Part shown: one piece after another, positions 52,086 to 61,728 of the stretch
Position numbering within the stretch: the first letter of the stretch is position 1
Layout: each line of letters begins with the position of its first letter
NCBI GenBank assembly: GCA_038204465.1
Contig: JBBRCX010000003.1
Coordinates: forward strand, 1-64,000
Source: JBBRCX01 sp038204465
GTDB lineage: Bacteria > Planctomycetota > Phycisphaerae > Tepidisphaerales > Tepidisphaeraceae
Length of the DNA: 64,000 nt
Direction of reading: 5' to 3'
Program-made: the position numbers and the translations under genes
The notes under the pieces: model-generated
Seen by the model: the letters and a program-made list of their open reading frames with translations, nothing else
Database searches by the model: none
What the model was told of the DNA's origin: nothing

Positions 52086-53168
52086 ATGCACGGGGCGCGA
52101 GTCATGGGGAACGGGTCGCCGGACCAATCTACTGTTGACAAGACACTGAGCGCCGCAAAAGCGGACGATGCGGACGCGCAGATTCTGCTCGGGTACTGGC
52201 ACCTGCATGGAATTCACTTTCCGCGCAGCGCAAGACGTTCGACGGCCTGGTTTCGGCGCGCTGCGGAGGGCGGCCATTGGGATGGGCAATACAACTATGG
52301 GTGGTGCCTTCGTCACGGAAAAGGTGTCAAGCGCGACCAACTCGCCGGCTTCGAATGGTTGTTGAAGGCGGCGCGCCAAGGCCATGCTGAGGCTCAATAC
52401 AGCGTTGGCGTCTGTTATGGGTTTGGCGAAGGCGTTCGCCGAAACCGCAAGCTCGCACTGCACTGGTATCTGCGGGCGGCGAAGCAAGGCGACGACAGAG
52501 CTCAGCACAATACCGGTTACTACTATGAGCGCGGGCTTAGCTGCCGGCGCGATCCGCGCAAAGCGTTCGCGTGGCATCGGCGGGCGGCCCAGAAAGGCGA
52601 TGCGGAGTCATGCTTCAGCGCCGGCCACGTCGGCGCCGCTGCGGGCGAGCTCGAGGACGCTGGTGCCGCCGAAGCAGTAGCCGATCGCGGCGACACGGCT
52701 CGGGTCAACGGCCTCCTGCTTCTTGAGCACTTCGAGCCCCGCCTTGGCGCGCTCGCGCATGAGGTTGCGATCACTCTTGACGGCGGTCGCGAGCCTTCCC
52801 GCTTCCTTCGGATCGGTGGTGGATTTTCCGTCGCCATACATGTCAGCGGCGAAGGCGACGTATCCCATTCCGGCCAACTGCTCGGCGCGATGCTTCGGAT
52901 AATCGTTGAGCCCCCACCACTCGGGCACGACGAGTACGCCGGGGCGTTTGCCGGCGTTGGCATCGTCATAGGCCAGGTAACCCTTCAGGGTGGTGTCCCC
53001 CTGCTTGTATTCAATGATCTGAGTTTTCATCGCCGCCTCGGCGTTGTGTCCAAGAGAAATCAGTGCAATGGCCGCGACCAAGAGGGTCCTCATGACAATC
53101 TCCTTTGCTTGATGTACCGTCCGAACGCAATTCGTCCCGCGCGGTCCGCGCCGGCGCACAGGCAATGA
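52086..53168 (+). CDS. Sel1-repeat protein, 3' end replaced by antisense sequence
   Basis: The first about 180 residues hold four to five Sel1-like repeats (AQILLGYWHLHG, AQYSVGVCYGFGEGVRRNRK and AQHNTGYYYERGLSCRRDPR), helical solenoids that mediate protein contacts. From about 52620 the frame runs through the complement of a dienelactone hydrolase gene, and another about 180 codons stay open with non-protein-like composition. Real homology therefore ends near residue 180, and the product, if made, is a chimera. The start is the ATG after a TTG at 52083. Confidence 0.6.
   Translation: MHGARVMGNGSPDQSTVDKTLSAAKADDADAQILLGYWHLHGIHFPRSARRSTAWFRRAAEGGHWDGQYNYGWCLRHGKGVKRDQLAGFEWLLKAARQGHAEAQYSVGVCYGFGEGVRRNRKLALHWYLRAAKQGDDRAQHNTGYYYERGLSCRRDPRKAFAWHRRAAQKGDAESCFSAGHVGAAAGELEDAGAAEAVADRGDTARVNGLLLLEHFEPRLGALAHEVAITLDGGREPSRFLRIGGGFSVAIHVSGEGDVSHSGQLLGAMLRIIVEPPPLGHDEYAGAFAGVGIVIGQVTLQGGVPLLVFNDLSFHRRLGVVSKRNQCNGRDQEGPHDNLLCLMYRPNAIRPARSAPAHRQ
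52608..53093 (-). pseudogene. 3'-truncated secreted dienelactone hydrolase
   Basis: A dienelactone hydrolase family protein with a signal peptide (MRTLLVAAIALISLGHNAEA) and a good ribosome site (AAAGGAG). It keeps PGVLVVPEWWGLNDYPKHRA, FAADMYGDGKST and the nucleophile elbow GYCFGG, but ends after 161 residues at ARSGADVAGAEA. Normal members have about 230-260 residues and carry the catalytic Asp and His beyond this point, so it should be inactive. The break coincides with the end of the Sel1 gene homology. Confidence 0.8.
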
Positions 53169-53201
53169 TCATAGATACCGCGAGCTTTTGCGGCAGTCAC
53201 C

Positions 53202-54167
53202 ATGAAGATTTTCGAGGGACTGGAAGGCCTGCGACAGCTTCAGAGCGGCGGCGTACTGTCGATCGGCAACTTCGACGGCATGCACCGCGGACATCAGCGC
53301 ATTCTCGAGGTGGCGCGGGGCCTGGCTGGCGATGGCGGCCCTCGCCTTGCGGTCGTGACGTTTGAGCCGCATCCGATGACACTGTTGCGGCCCGAGCATG
53401 CTCCGCCCCGGCTGACGCCGCCGGAGATGAAACGGGCGCTGCTCGAAGAATCGGGGGCGGAAGATCTGGTCGTCGTGTCACCGACGCGCGAGGTGCTGGA
53501 TCTGACGGCCGAGCGCTTCTGGGAGATCCTGCGCGACGAGGTGCGGCCCGCGCATCTGGTGGAGGGGCGTTCCTTCTCTTTCGGAAAGGGCAGGGGCGGA
53601 ACCATCGAGCGACTTCAGGAATGGTCGGCGGGCACGAGGGTGCAGACGCACGTGGTCGAACCGGTGAGCGTCGCGCTGCTGGACCTGCACGTCGTGCCGG
53701 TCAGCAGCTCGCTGATCCGCTGGCTGCTCGCCTGCGGGCGGGCACGCGACGCGGCGATCTGCCTGGCGCGGGCGTATGCGTTGCAGGGTGAAGTGATCAA
53801 AGGGCACCAGCGCGGCCGCGGCCTGGGCATGCCGACGGCGAACCTGAAGTGCGATGAGCAGCTAATCCCGGCCGATGGCGTCTACGCGGGACGTTGCGAG
53901 ATCGACGGCCAACACTACGCAGCTGCGGTGAGCATCGGCTCGCTGCCGACGTTCGGGGACAGCGCCCGGCAGGTCGAAGCGCACCTGCTGGATTTCGATG
54001 ACGACCTGTACGGCCGGCGAATCCGGGTCGAGCTGACCGACTGGCTGCGCGAGCAGATGAAGTTTGTGAGCGCCGAAGCGCTGAAGGCGTACTTGCAAAG
54101 TGATCTTGGCGAGGTTCGACTTCGCGAAGCGTTGAGGCCCCAGGAAGCGATCGCCTCGAGCGCGTGA
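53202..54167 (+). CDS. ribF: Bifunctional riboflavin kinase/FMN adenylyltransferase
   Basis: Makes FMN and FAD from riboflavin. The 321-residue protein has the N-terminal adenylyltransferase with GNFDGMHRGHQ (about residues 22-32) and FSFGKGRGGT, and the C-terminal kinase with VIKGHQRGRGLGMPTANL and DGVYAGRC. Both catalytic parts look complete. It is followed after 27 bp by nrnA. Confidence 0.94.
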   Translation: MKIFEGLEGLRQLQSGGVLSIGNFDGMHRGHQRILEVARGLAGDGGPRLAVVTFEPHPMTLLRPEHAPPRLTPPEMKRALLEESGAEDLVVVSPTREVLDLTAERFWEILRDEVRPAHLVEGRSFSFGKGRGGTIERLQEWSAGTRVQTHVVEPVSVALLDLHVVPVSSSLIRWLLACGRARDAAICLARAYALQGEVIKGHQRGRGLGMPTANLKCDEQLIPADGVYAGRCEIDGQHYAAAVSIGSLPTFGDSARQVEAHLLDFDDDLYGRRIRVELTDWLREQMKFVSAEALKAYLQSDLGEVRLREALRPQEAIASSA

Positions 54168-54194
54168 AACAAGGCCATCCATCCGCGGTCCACG

Positions 54195-55217
54195 ATGACC
54201 GACGTTTACCAACAGATCATCGACCATCTGTCGCGCAGCAAGCGCGTGCTCGTGACCACGCACGTTCGGCCGGACGGCGATGCGCTGGGGACTACGGCGG
54301 CGCTGGTGCTCGGGATGCGCAAGGCGGGGGTCGAGGCGGAGGTGCTGCTGCTGAGCCACCTGCCGCGGAAGTACTCGTTCATCTTCCAGGAGAACCGAAT
54401 CGTCCATCACAATGCGGAGAAGGGGTGGCCGGCGTCGCTGGATTTAAACCGTTATGACACGCTGCTGGTGGCGGACACGGGGACGTGGTCGCAGTTGCCG
54501 ATGCTCCGCGAGCAGGTTGAGAATTGGTCGGCGCCGAAGCTGGTGCTCGATCATCACCTCACGCAGGAGGACTGGGCGGACGTCAAGCTGGTGGTGACGG
54601 AGGCGGCGGCGGCGGCGGAGATCGCGGCGGAGCTTCTGGACCAGTGGGGCGTGCAGTTCGACGCGGCGATCGCATCGGCGCTGTACGTCGGCATCGCCAG
54701 CGACACGGGGTGGTTCCAGTTCTCCAATACGCGCCCCTACACGATGCGCCTGGCCGCCCGGCTGATGGAGGCGGGGGTCGATACAGACCGGCTTTACCAG
54801 ATGCTCTATCAGAACGAGCGGGCGGAACGCGTCGCGCTGCAGACGCGGGCCCAGGATTCTCTGCGAATCCTGCTGGACGGCCGGCTTGCGACGATGAGCG
54901 TTCGCAAGGGCGATTTCGAGCAGACGCGGGCGAACGTGCCCGACACCGAGAACCTGATCAACATTCCGCTGCAGATCCGGACGGTCGAAGTTTCGATTCT
55001 CTTCGTCGAGCCACCCGACGGCGGCGCAATCCGCGTCAGCCTGCGAAGCAAGGGCGGAGTGGACGTCGCACGATTCGCCGAGCAATTCGGCGGCGGCGGT
55101 CACGCGCGGGCGGCGGGCCTCAAACTGAACGGCAGCTTCGAAGAAGCCTTTACGCGCGTGACGGATGCGATGCAGGCGGCAATGCCCGAGGCGACCCGGA
55201 ACGCAACCCCCGCCTGA
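54195..55217 (+). CDS. nrnA: DHH/DHHA1 phosphoesterase NrnA-like
   Basis: A 340-residue bifunctional oligoribonuclease and pAp phosphatase of the DHH family. The N-terminal motifs are THVRPDGDALGTT (metal Asp), VADTGT, and VLDHHLT (DHH), followed by SALYVGIASDTGWFQFSNT; the C-terminal DHHA1 domain has SLRSKGGVDVARFAEQFGGGGHARAAG. It degrades short RNA left by other RNases and recycles pAp. The spacing from ribF suggests a shared transcript. Confidence 0.92.
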   Translation: MTDVYQQIIDHLSRSKRVLVTTHVRPDGDALGTTAALVLGMRKAGVEAEVLLLSHLPRKYSFIFQENRIVHHNAEKGWPASLDLNRYDTLLVADTGTWSQLPMLREQVENWSAPKLVLDHHLTQEDWADVKLVVTEAAAAAEIAAELLDQWGVQFDAAIASALYVGIASDTGWFQFSNTRPYTMRLAARLMEAGVDTDRLYQMLYQNERAERVALQTRAQDSLRILLDGRLATMSVRKGDFEQTRANVPDTENLINIPLQIRTVEVSILFVEPPDGGAIRVSLRSKGGVDVARFAEQFGGGGHARAAGLKLNGSFEEAFTRVTDAMQAAMPEATRNATPA

Positions 55218-55419
55218 GCTTCCCACGCGACCGAGACCGCCCTGCTATTTCGCGAGGAAATCTTTTGCCCCGGACATTCGGTTGGCGCCGTTTCGGCCGG
55301 TCCGCGCAGAATTGGATGTGCGGACGAGTATGCGGGGAGCGCCACGTGCCAGGTTGGATCACGTTAGAGCGCCGCTTTGACGTGTTTCGGGGCACCGGTA
55401 TACTCCCCGGTCGTCCCCC

Positions 55420-56658
55420 ATGGCACGAGTTGAGCTTCAAAAAGTCTCGAAGATTTACGCTGGCGGTGTGAAGGCCGTGGACGCGATCGATCTTCAGATT
55501 GCGGACCAGGAGTTCGTCGTGCTCGTCGGCCCGTCGGGATGCGGGAAGAGCACGACGCTGCGGATGGTGGCGGGGTTGGAAGACATTTCTTCGGGGGTTA
55601 TCCGGATCGGCGATCGCGTTGTGAATGACGTCGCGCCCAAAGACCGCGACATCGCGATGGTGTTCCAGAATTACGCCCTGTACCCGCACATGACGGTGTA
55701 CAAGAACATGGAGTTCGGGCTGAAGCTTCGGCGGATGCCAAAGCCGCAGCGGCATGAGCGGGTGATTCAAGCGGCGAGGATACTGGACATCGAGCACTTG
55801 CTGGATCGCAAGCCCAAGGCGCTGTCGGGCGGGCAGCGGCAGCGCGTCGCTGTCGGCCGGGCGATCGTGCGCGAGCCGGCGGCGTTCCTGTTCGACGAGC
55901 CGCTCTCGAATCTCGACGCGAAGCTGCGCGTGACCACGCGGGCCGAGCTGAAGCGACTGCATCACCGCCTGCGGACGACCACGATTTATGTCACCCACGA
56001 TCAGGAAGAGGCGATGACCCTGGGGGACCGGATCGTGGTGATGAAAGAGGGCGTGATCCAGCAGGCCGACACGCCCTTGAATACCTATAATTCTCCGACC
56101 AACCGTTTCGTGGCGGGGTTTATCGGAATGCCGCCGATGAATTTCTTCGACGGTGCGGTGAAGATGGTCGACGGCGAGATGGTTTTCGAGGAAGGGTGTC
56201 TGGAGCGGTTCGGGTCGGCCAATGGCGGCCCGAAGGGCAGCCCAAAGGCGAGCACTGGGGCGCCGATTGTGCCTGCCGGCGAGTTGACGCTGCCGGGCAA
56301 CGGGTTTAGGCTTCCCGTGCCGCCCCATCTGGTGGAAACCCTGGCTGGCGCGGTCGGCAGGCACGTTGTCATGGGCATTCGCCCGGAACACCTGCACGTT
56401 AAGCCGGTTAACGGCGCCGCGGTGGCGGTCTTGAGCGTGAAATTGAAGGTGATCGAGCCGTTGGGAAATGACATGGATGTATACGTGAGCACCAACCTGA
56501 ATGACGGGATCGTCGGGCGGGTTGAGGCTCAGCCGGGCCTCGAGGTCGACACGCAGGCAACCCTGCATGTCGACCTGCGAAGGGCCCATTTTTTCGAACC
56601 CGGAGAGACCGGGATGAACTTGAGCAAAGCGAGCGAGCCTGCCCATGCACTTGCATAA
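55420..56658 (+). CDS. UgpC/MalK-type sugar ABC transporter ATPase
   Basis: A 412-residue ATPase of the carbohydrate-uptake type 1 family. Walker A GPSGCGKST, VFQNYALYPHM, signature LSGGQRQR, Walker B FLFDEPLSNLDAKLR and VTHDQEEAMT are intact; the C-terminal about 150 residues form the MalK-like regulatory domain (GIRPEHLHV, LGNDMDVYV). Such ATPases (ugpC, msmK) often serve several permeases and are encoded away from them, which fits the lack of a permease here. Confidence 0.92.
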   Translation: MARVELQKVSKIYAGGVKAVDAIDLQIADQEFVVLVGPSGCGKSTTLRMVAGLEDISSGVIRIGDRVVNDVAPKDRDIAMVFQNYALYPHMTVYKNMEFGLKLRRMPKPQRHERVIQAARILDIEHLLDRKPKALSGGQRQRVAVGRAIVREPAAFLFDEPLSNLDAKLRVTTRAELKRLHHRLRTTTIYVTHDQEEAMTLGDRIVVMKEGVIQQADTPLNTYNSPTNRFVAGFIGMPPMNFFDGAVKMVDGEMVFEEGCLERFGSANGGPKGSPKASTGAPIVPAGELTLPGNGFRLPVPPHLVETLAGAVGRHVVMGIRPEHLHVKPVNGAAVAVLSVKLKVIEPLGNDMDVYVSTNLNDGIVGRVEAQPGLEVDTQATLHVDLRRAHFFEPGETGMNLSKASEPAHALA

Positions 56659-56758
56659 GCAAAAGCATGGACGAGCGGCCCGGGCGACAACCTCGCCCAT
56701 CCGGAGGACCTTCGGATGAGCGGGTAAGCGTTTGCCTACAAGTTCGGTTCGGAAGAGT

Positions 56759-56783
56759 GGCCGCCCGATCGTGGTGGCCTTTT
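56759..56783 (+). terminator. Terminator between the sugar ABC ATPase and nusA
   Basis: A 7-bp stem (56759-56765 with 56773-56779, one G-T pair), 7-nt loop and TTTT. It separates the upstream transcript from the nusA operon. Confidence 0.7.
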
Positions 56784-56872
56784 CGTTTGTAGGGATGTGC
56801 TGATCGAGAGAAGAGTTTGAACAACCGAATAGTACAACCGCATAGTCTGCAAAAACCGAATAGCGAGGACCT

Positions 56873-58462
56873 ATGAATCCTGAGTTGATCCGCATCGTAG
56901 ACGGGATGGCGCGCGACAAGAACATCGAGCGCGACCAGATCTACACCGACATTGAGCAAGCCATCGCGTCGGGGCTGCGCAAACAGTTCAACACGGAGGA
57001 TACGAGTGAATTCACCGTGTCGCTCGACCGGGTGACGGGCGACATCAAGGCCTTCCGCCAGCCGGCGGACCAGCCGCAGCAGGAATTGCCGCTGTCGATC
57101 GTGGGACGCATCGGAGCTCAGACCGTGAAGCAGGTAATGATCCAGCTCATCCGGCAGGACGAGCGGGGAAGCATTTACGAGGAATATAAAGACCGGGTTG
57201 GAACGATCGTGACCGGCACCATCGCGCGGTTCGAGGGCCCGACGATGATCGTCAGCCTCGGCCGCTCCGAAGGAATCATGCCGCGCAGCGAGCAGATCCC
57301 GGGCGAAACCCACCAGGTGGGCGAGCGCATCCAGGCGCTGATCATGGAAGTACGCGACACGCCTTCGGCGGTGAAGATCATCTTGAGCCGCAGCCATCCG
57401 GAACTGATCCGGCGGCTCTTCGAGCGCGAGGTTCCGGAGGTTGGCGAGCGGACAATCGAGATCAAGGCGCTGGCCCGTGAGCCGGGGCACCGGACCAAGA
57501 TCGCGGTCAGCTCGATCGACAGCAAGGTGGACGCGGTCGGCGCCTGTGTTGGCGTGCGCGGCAGCCGCATCAAGAACATCGTGGACGAACTGGGCGGTGA
57601 GAAGATCGATATCGTGCGCTGGAACGAGTCGTCGCAGATCCTGATCGGCAATGCGCTGAAGCCGGCCGAGGTGACGGAGGTGGCGCTCTGTTTCGAGCTG
57701 GGACGGGCAACGGTGGTGGTGAATGATGACCAGCTCAGCCTGGCGATCGGCAAGCGCGGGCAGAACGTGCGTCTCGCGGCCCGGCTTACCGGTTGGGACG
57801 TGGACATCCTCACCCCGCCGGAATTCCAGGCCGGTGTGCAGCGGCTCGACCAGACGCTGAAGACGATTGACGGAATCACGCAGGAGATGGTCGACAAAGT
57901 GATTGCGCTGGGTCTGATCGACGTGCGAGATATTGAAGAGGTCGGCACCGGCCCGCTGATGGAAGAACTGACGCTCGACGAAGAGACAGCGCAACGGGTG
58001 GTCGATCGGTGTGCCACGGAAGCGAAGATCGTGGCCAGCGAGCAGGAGACCAAGAAGGCCGCCGAAGCCAAGGCAAGGGCCGCGGATCGCGAGGCCTTTC
58101 TTGCGGGTCAGCGCGCGGATGCGGAGGCGTTTGCCAACCCGCTGCTGCCGCAGGACGGTGAAGCGTCCGCCAAGGCTGACGACCCATTTGGCGGCGCGCC
58201 GGCGGACGAAAACGGGGAGCGGATGCCCGGTGCGATGGAATCGACAGAGGGATCGGCCCCGGAGATCACGACTCACAAGGAAGGGGAGCTTTCCTCAGGC
58301 GCGGAGCTTTCTCCGGAGGAACGCGCGATCCAGGGGCTGAGCGAGGATGAGAATGTTGAGGAGGCGCGCAAAGACTACGCCGACGAGGACGCAGACACCG
58401 CCGCCCTCGCGGAAGGCCGGGCCGAACCGCCGGCCACGACGCGCGACGAGCCGGCGGCATAA
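56873..58462 (+). CDS. nusA: Transcription termination/antitermination factor NusA
   Basis: A 529-residue NusA: N-terminal RNA polymerase-binding domain, S1 (DRVGTIVTGTIARFEGPTM, about 105-170), KH1/KH2 (VGVRGSRIKNIVDELGGEKI and LAIGKRGQNVRLAARLTGWD), and a helical region. An acidic, disordered tail of about 90 residues follows. rimP, which usually precedes nusA, is not seen; the 214-bp upstream gap carries a terminator instead. It heads the nusA-infB-rbfA cluster. Confidence 0.95.
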   Translation: MNPELIRIVDGMARDKNIERDQIYTDIEQAIASGLRKQFNTEDTSEFTVSLDRVTGDIKAFRQPADQPQQELPLSIVGRIGAQTVKQVMIQLIRQDERGSIYEEYKDRVGTIVTGTIARFEGPTMIVSLGRSEGIMPRSEQIPGETHQVGERIQALIMEVRDTPSAVKIILSRSHPELIRRLFEREVPEVGERTIEIKALAREPGHRTKIAVSSIDSKVDAVGACVGVRGSRIKNIVDELGGEKIDIVRWNESSQILIGNALKPAEVTEVALCFELGRATVVVNDDQLSLAIGKRGQNVRLAARLTGWDVDILTPPEFQAGVQRLDQTLKTIDGITQEMVDKVIALGLIDVRDIEEVGTGPLMEELTLDEETAQRVVDRCATEAKIVASEQETKKAAEAKARAADREAFLAGQRADAEAFANPLLPQDGEASAKADDPFGGAPADENGERMPGAMESTEGSAPEITTHKEGELSSGAELSPEERAIQGLSEDENVEEARKDYADEDADTAALAEGRAEPPATTRDEPAA

Positions 58463-58616
58463 GTTTTCGGAGCGATCAGACGCCGACCCGCGTGGGCCGG
58501 CGAACGTAAGTGGTTAAGGGTGTGTGAAACGCGCGACCTGAAGCAGGTTGCTTTCGGGCGGGCGGTTAAGATGAACGCCGCCGCCCATGGGGTCGCCGGG
58601 TTTTTAGGAGTCCGTT

Positions 58617-61466
58617 TTGGCTAAAGGTATTCGAGTCAATCAGCTCGCCAAAGAGCTTGGTGTGGAGAGCAAGTCGATCCTCACGAAGCTTCGGGACGAG
58701 GGTCTGGCCGACAAGGCGCCGAACCACATGAGCGTGCTGCCGCTGGGGCTGGCGGAGTCCGTGCGTGAGTGGTTCAGCAGCGGCGCGGGGGGCGTTGGCA
58801 CTGCGGTGGAGACGGCCGCCCCACCGGTCGCGGTCAAGCCCAAACGAGTGCGACCGACGCGGAAGAAGGTGATCGACACCGCCGAAGTGCCCACAGGCGA
58901 CGCGCTGCAGGACCAGCAGACGGCAATGGAGCATCCCGCGCCGGAGGCGTATCCGGTTGAGCCGGAACCCGCGGTCGCTCCAGCGCCGATCGTCGATGCA
59001 CCGGCGGCCTTTTCGCCGGTCGTCGAACTGCCCGTCCGTGACGTTCATCAGATCAGTCCACCGCCAGCGGCGCCGGAGATGCCGGCGCCCGCGGCTCCGT
59101 TGCCGGCCGCGGCGATTGCAGCGCCGCCGGCGCCCGCCGCGCCTTCGCACCGGGCGCCGACCCAGCCCCTGGATCCGAACCGTCCGCCAGTGTCGCGTCC
59201 CACCATCACGCTGGGCCCATCACGGGGCGCGGGTCCTGCAGTGGTTGAGCGCAAGAGCATCGCCACCGCGCCGAAGCTGGTTCCGGAACCGGCCAAGATC
59301 CAGGGCCCGAGTGTCGTTCGGGTTGAGAAGGCGGACAACCTGCCGACACCGCGTGCACGTCCGCGTCCTGGCGCCGGGGCGCCGGAGAGCGGTCCCGGCT
59401 TTACGACAGCGCGGCCGCAGACCGGCCGCGGGGTGAAGGTAAGCGAGGAGGAGGAGGAAGAGGCACGCAAGAAGGCGGCAAAGGGCGGCGGCAAGGGAAC
59501 GCTGTCGACCCGCAGGCGCGGCCCGGACGGCCGGCGCGGAGACGCCATCGATAAGATCAAGGAATTTACCGAGGCGGATCTCGAGGAACGGCGCACGCGG
59601 TTGTCCGAAGCGGGCAAGCACCGCAGCGTGTTTGACAGCCACCTCGAGCAGATGAAGCGGCGCGGCCATCACATCCAGGCGCTGACCGGGGTGCAGAAGG
59701 GCGAGCCGATCCCGATCGAGGAGCCGATCACGGTCAAGAGCCTGTCGGCCGCGCTGGGCGTGAAGAGCAGTGAGATCATCGGGAAGCTGATGCGCCAGGG
59801 CGTCTTTGCCACCATCAACCAGGGCCTGGACCGCGACAGCGCTGGAATGATCGCGCTGGAATACGGCATCGAGCTTCAGATCGCACAGCAAGCGACGATG
59901 GAGGAGGAGCTGGTCGGGGAGTTCGAGCACCGCGAGAGCGCGCCGGAGAATCTCGTTGGCCGCCCGCCGGTGGTGACCATTCTCGGGCACGTGGATCACG
60001 GCAAGACTTCGTTGCTGGACAAGATTCGAAACGCGAATGTGGCGGCGGGCGAGGCAGGGGGCATTACCCAGCACACCGCGGCGTGGATGGTCCAGCTCGG
60101 CGAAAAGCGCGTCACCTTCATCGATACGCCCGGCCACCAGGCATTCACCAGCATGCGTGCCCGCGGCGCGAACATGACGGACGTGGTCGTCCTGGTGGTT
60201 AGCGCCGCCGAGGGCGTGCAGCCTCAGACGGTCGAATCGATCAACCACGCTCGGGCAGCCGAGGTGCCGATCGTGGTGGCGATGAACAAGATTGACCGTC
60301 CTGACGCCAACGAGCAGCAGGTGCTTGGACAGCTCGCGGCGCAGGGGTTGAACCCTGTCGAGTGGGGCGGCGACATCGAAGTCGTGCGCACCAGCGCCGT
60401 CACCGGGCAGGGAATCAAGGACCTGATCGAAATCCTCGACTACCAGGCGGAACTCCTGGAGCTGAAGGCGAATCCCGACGCACCCGCCCGCGGCGCGGTC
60501 ATCGAATCCCGGATTGACCCGGGGCTGGGCGCCGTCGCAACCGTCCTGGTGCAGGATGGCACACTCCGCGTTGGCGATGTGATCCTGTCGGGTCCGGGTT
60601 ATGGCCGAATCCGCAGTCTGATCAACGATCGCGGCGAGATGATCCAGGAGGCGGGCCCGGCCACGCCGGTAATCGTCAGCGGATTGGACGAGCTTCCGGG
60701 CTCAGGCGATAAGTTTTACGTCATCGAAAACATCGACCGCGCCCGTTCGATCGCCGAAGAGCGTCAGGCGCAATTGCGCCAGAACCAGCTCGGCGGGAAG
60801 ACGCAGGTGAGCCTCTCCAACCTGATGGACACCATCAAGGCCGGCGAGGTCAAGACCATCAACCTGATCATCAAGGGCGACGTGCAAGGATCGGTGGAGA
60901 CGCTGCAGAAGACCGTTACCGATGCCAACACGGACGAAGTGAGGGTGCGCGTGATTCACGCCGCGGTCGGCGGGATCACCGAGAGCGACGTCGAGCTGGC
61001 GGACGCTTCCACCGCGGTGATCATCGGTTTCCACGTCGTTCCCGACGAATCCGCCCGCGCGATGGCGGAGCAGCGGCGGGTGGAGATCCGGCTCTACCGC
61101 GTGATCTACGAGATCTTCGATGACCTGAAGAAGGCCCTGTCCGGATTGCTCGAGCCGGAGACTCGCGAGAAGCTCCACGGACACGCGGAGATCCGCCAGG
61201 TGTTCAAGGTCAGTCGTGTCGGAAACATCGCCGGATGCATGGTCACGGACGGGCATATCCAGCGCGGCAGCAAGATCCGCCTGAGCCGCGGCGGGATCGT
61301 CATCACCGAGGACCTGTCGATCGAGACGCTTCGCCGCCTGAAGGATGACGTGAAGGAGGTCAAATCCGGTTTCGAGTGCGGCATCAAGCTGGCCAACTAT
61401 GACGACATCAAGATTGGCGACATTATGGAGGCGTACATCCGCGAGACGTTCCAGAGGACGCTGTAA
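58617..61466 (+). CDS. infB: Translation initiation factor IF-2
   Basis: A 949-residue IF-2 that delivers fMet-tRNA to the 30S subunit. The N-terminal IF2N domain (KGIRVNQLAKELGVESKSIL) is followed by about 330 residues of Pro/Ala-rich linker, then the G domain with GHVDHGKT (about 457-464), DTPGH and NKID. Beta-barrel domains and the C-terminal fMet-binding domain (ASTAVIIGFHVVPDESARAMA) follow. The start is TTG, with TAGGAG 7 bases upstream; no ATG fits the IF2N start. Confidence 0.95.
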   Translation: MAKGIRVNQLAKELGVESKSILTKLRDEGLADKAPNHMSVLPLGLAESVREWFSSGAGGVGTAVETAAPPVAVKPKRVRPTRKKVIDTAEVPTGDALQDQQTAMEHPAPEAYPVEPEPAVAPAPIVDAPAAFSPVVELPVRDVHQISPPPAAPEMPAPAAPLPAAAIAAPPAPAAPSHRAPTQPLDPNRPPVSRPTITLGPSRGAGPAVVERKSIATAPKLVPEPAKIQGPSVVRVEKADNLPTPRARPRPGAGAPESGPGFTTARPQTGRGVKVSEEEEEEARKKAAKGGGKGTLSTRRRGPDGRRGDAIDKIKEFTEADLEERRTRLSEAGKHRSVFDSHLEQMKRRGHHIQALTGVQKGEPIPIEEPITVKSLSAALGVKSSEIIGKLMRQGVFATINQGLDRDSAGMIALEYGIELQIAQQATMEEELVGEFEHRESAPENLVGRPPVVTILGHVDHGKTSLLDKIRNANVAAGEAGGITQHTAAWMVQLGEKRVTFIDTPGHQAFTSMRARGANMTDVVVLVVSAAEGVQPQTVESINHARAAEVPIVVAMNKIDRPDANEQQVLGQLAAQGLNPVEWGGDIEVVRTSAVTGQGIKDLIEILDYQAELLELKANPDAPARGAVIESRIDPGLGAVATVLVQDGTLRVGDVILSGPGYGRIRSLINDRGEMIQEAGPATPVIVSGLDELPGSGDKFYVIENIDRARSIAEERQAQLRQNQLGGKTQVSLSNLMDTIKAGEVKTINLIIKGDVQGSVETLQKTVTDANTDEVRVRVIHAAVGGITESDVELADASTAVIIGFHVVPDESARAMAEQRRVEIRLYRVIYEIFDDLKKALSGLLEPETREKLHGHAEIRQVFKVSRVGNIAGCMVTDGHIQRGSKIRLSRGGIVITEDLSIETLRRLKDDVKEVKSGFECGIKLANYDDIKIGDIMEAYIRETFQRTL

Positions 61467-61481
61467 GGCGAGGGATGTCGT

Positions 61482-61727
61482 GTGAGGAAATGGCTGGCAC
61501 GCGTGTCGCTGCTGTTTGTGCTGGCGGGCTGCCAGCGCGGCGCGTATTTCGAGCAGCGGCAGCCGACGGCGAACGACACTCCCTTCGGGGGAGGGTTCCC
61601 GCCGAGCCAGCATCCCGATGGGGATCGTTTTCAGGACTACCAGCGGCGCAACGAAATTCGACTGGTCGTGCCGAATGGCGCCGGGCAGGCACTGACCAGC
61701 GAGCGGCCCAGCACCGCAGCCAGGTGA
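61482..61727 (+). CDS. Small lipoprotein between infB and DUF503
   Basis: An 81-residue protein starting at GTG with a short signal (RKWLARVSLLFVLAGC, Cys about residue 17). The mature chain is Gln-, Pro- and Gly-rich without recognisable domain. It lies 15 bp after infB and its stop is one base before the DUF503 start, which suggests it is read as part of the operon. Confidence 0.6.
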   Translation: MRKWLARVSLLFVLAGCQRGAYFEQRQPTANDTPFGGGFPPSQHPDGDRFQDYQRRNEIRLVVPNGAGQALTSERPSTAAR

Positions 61728-61728
61728 G

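Noticed and set aside
50946..52577. 543-codon minus-strand open frame opposite the PfkB-like gene and the Sel1 gene
   Set aside because: Antisense of two real genes; His/Arg-rich, no conserved motif.
55150..58276. Long minus-strand open frames of about 590 and 620 codons opposite nrnA, the sugar ABC ATPase and nusA
   Set aside because: Complementary to clearly conserved genes; no domain or start site of their own.
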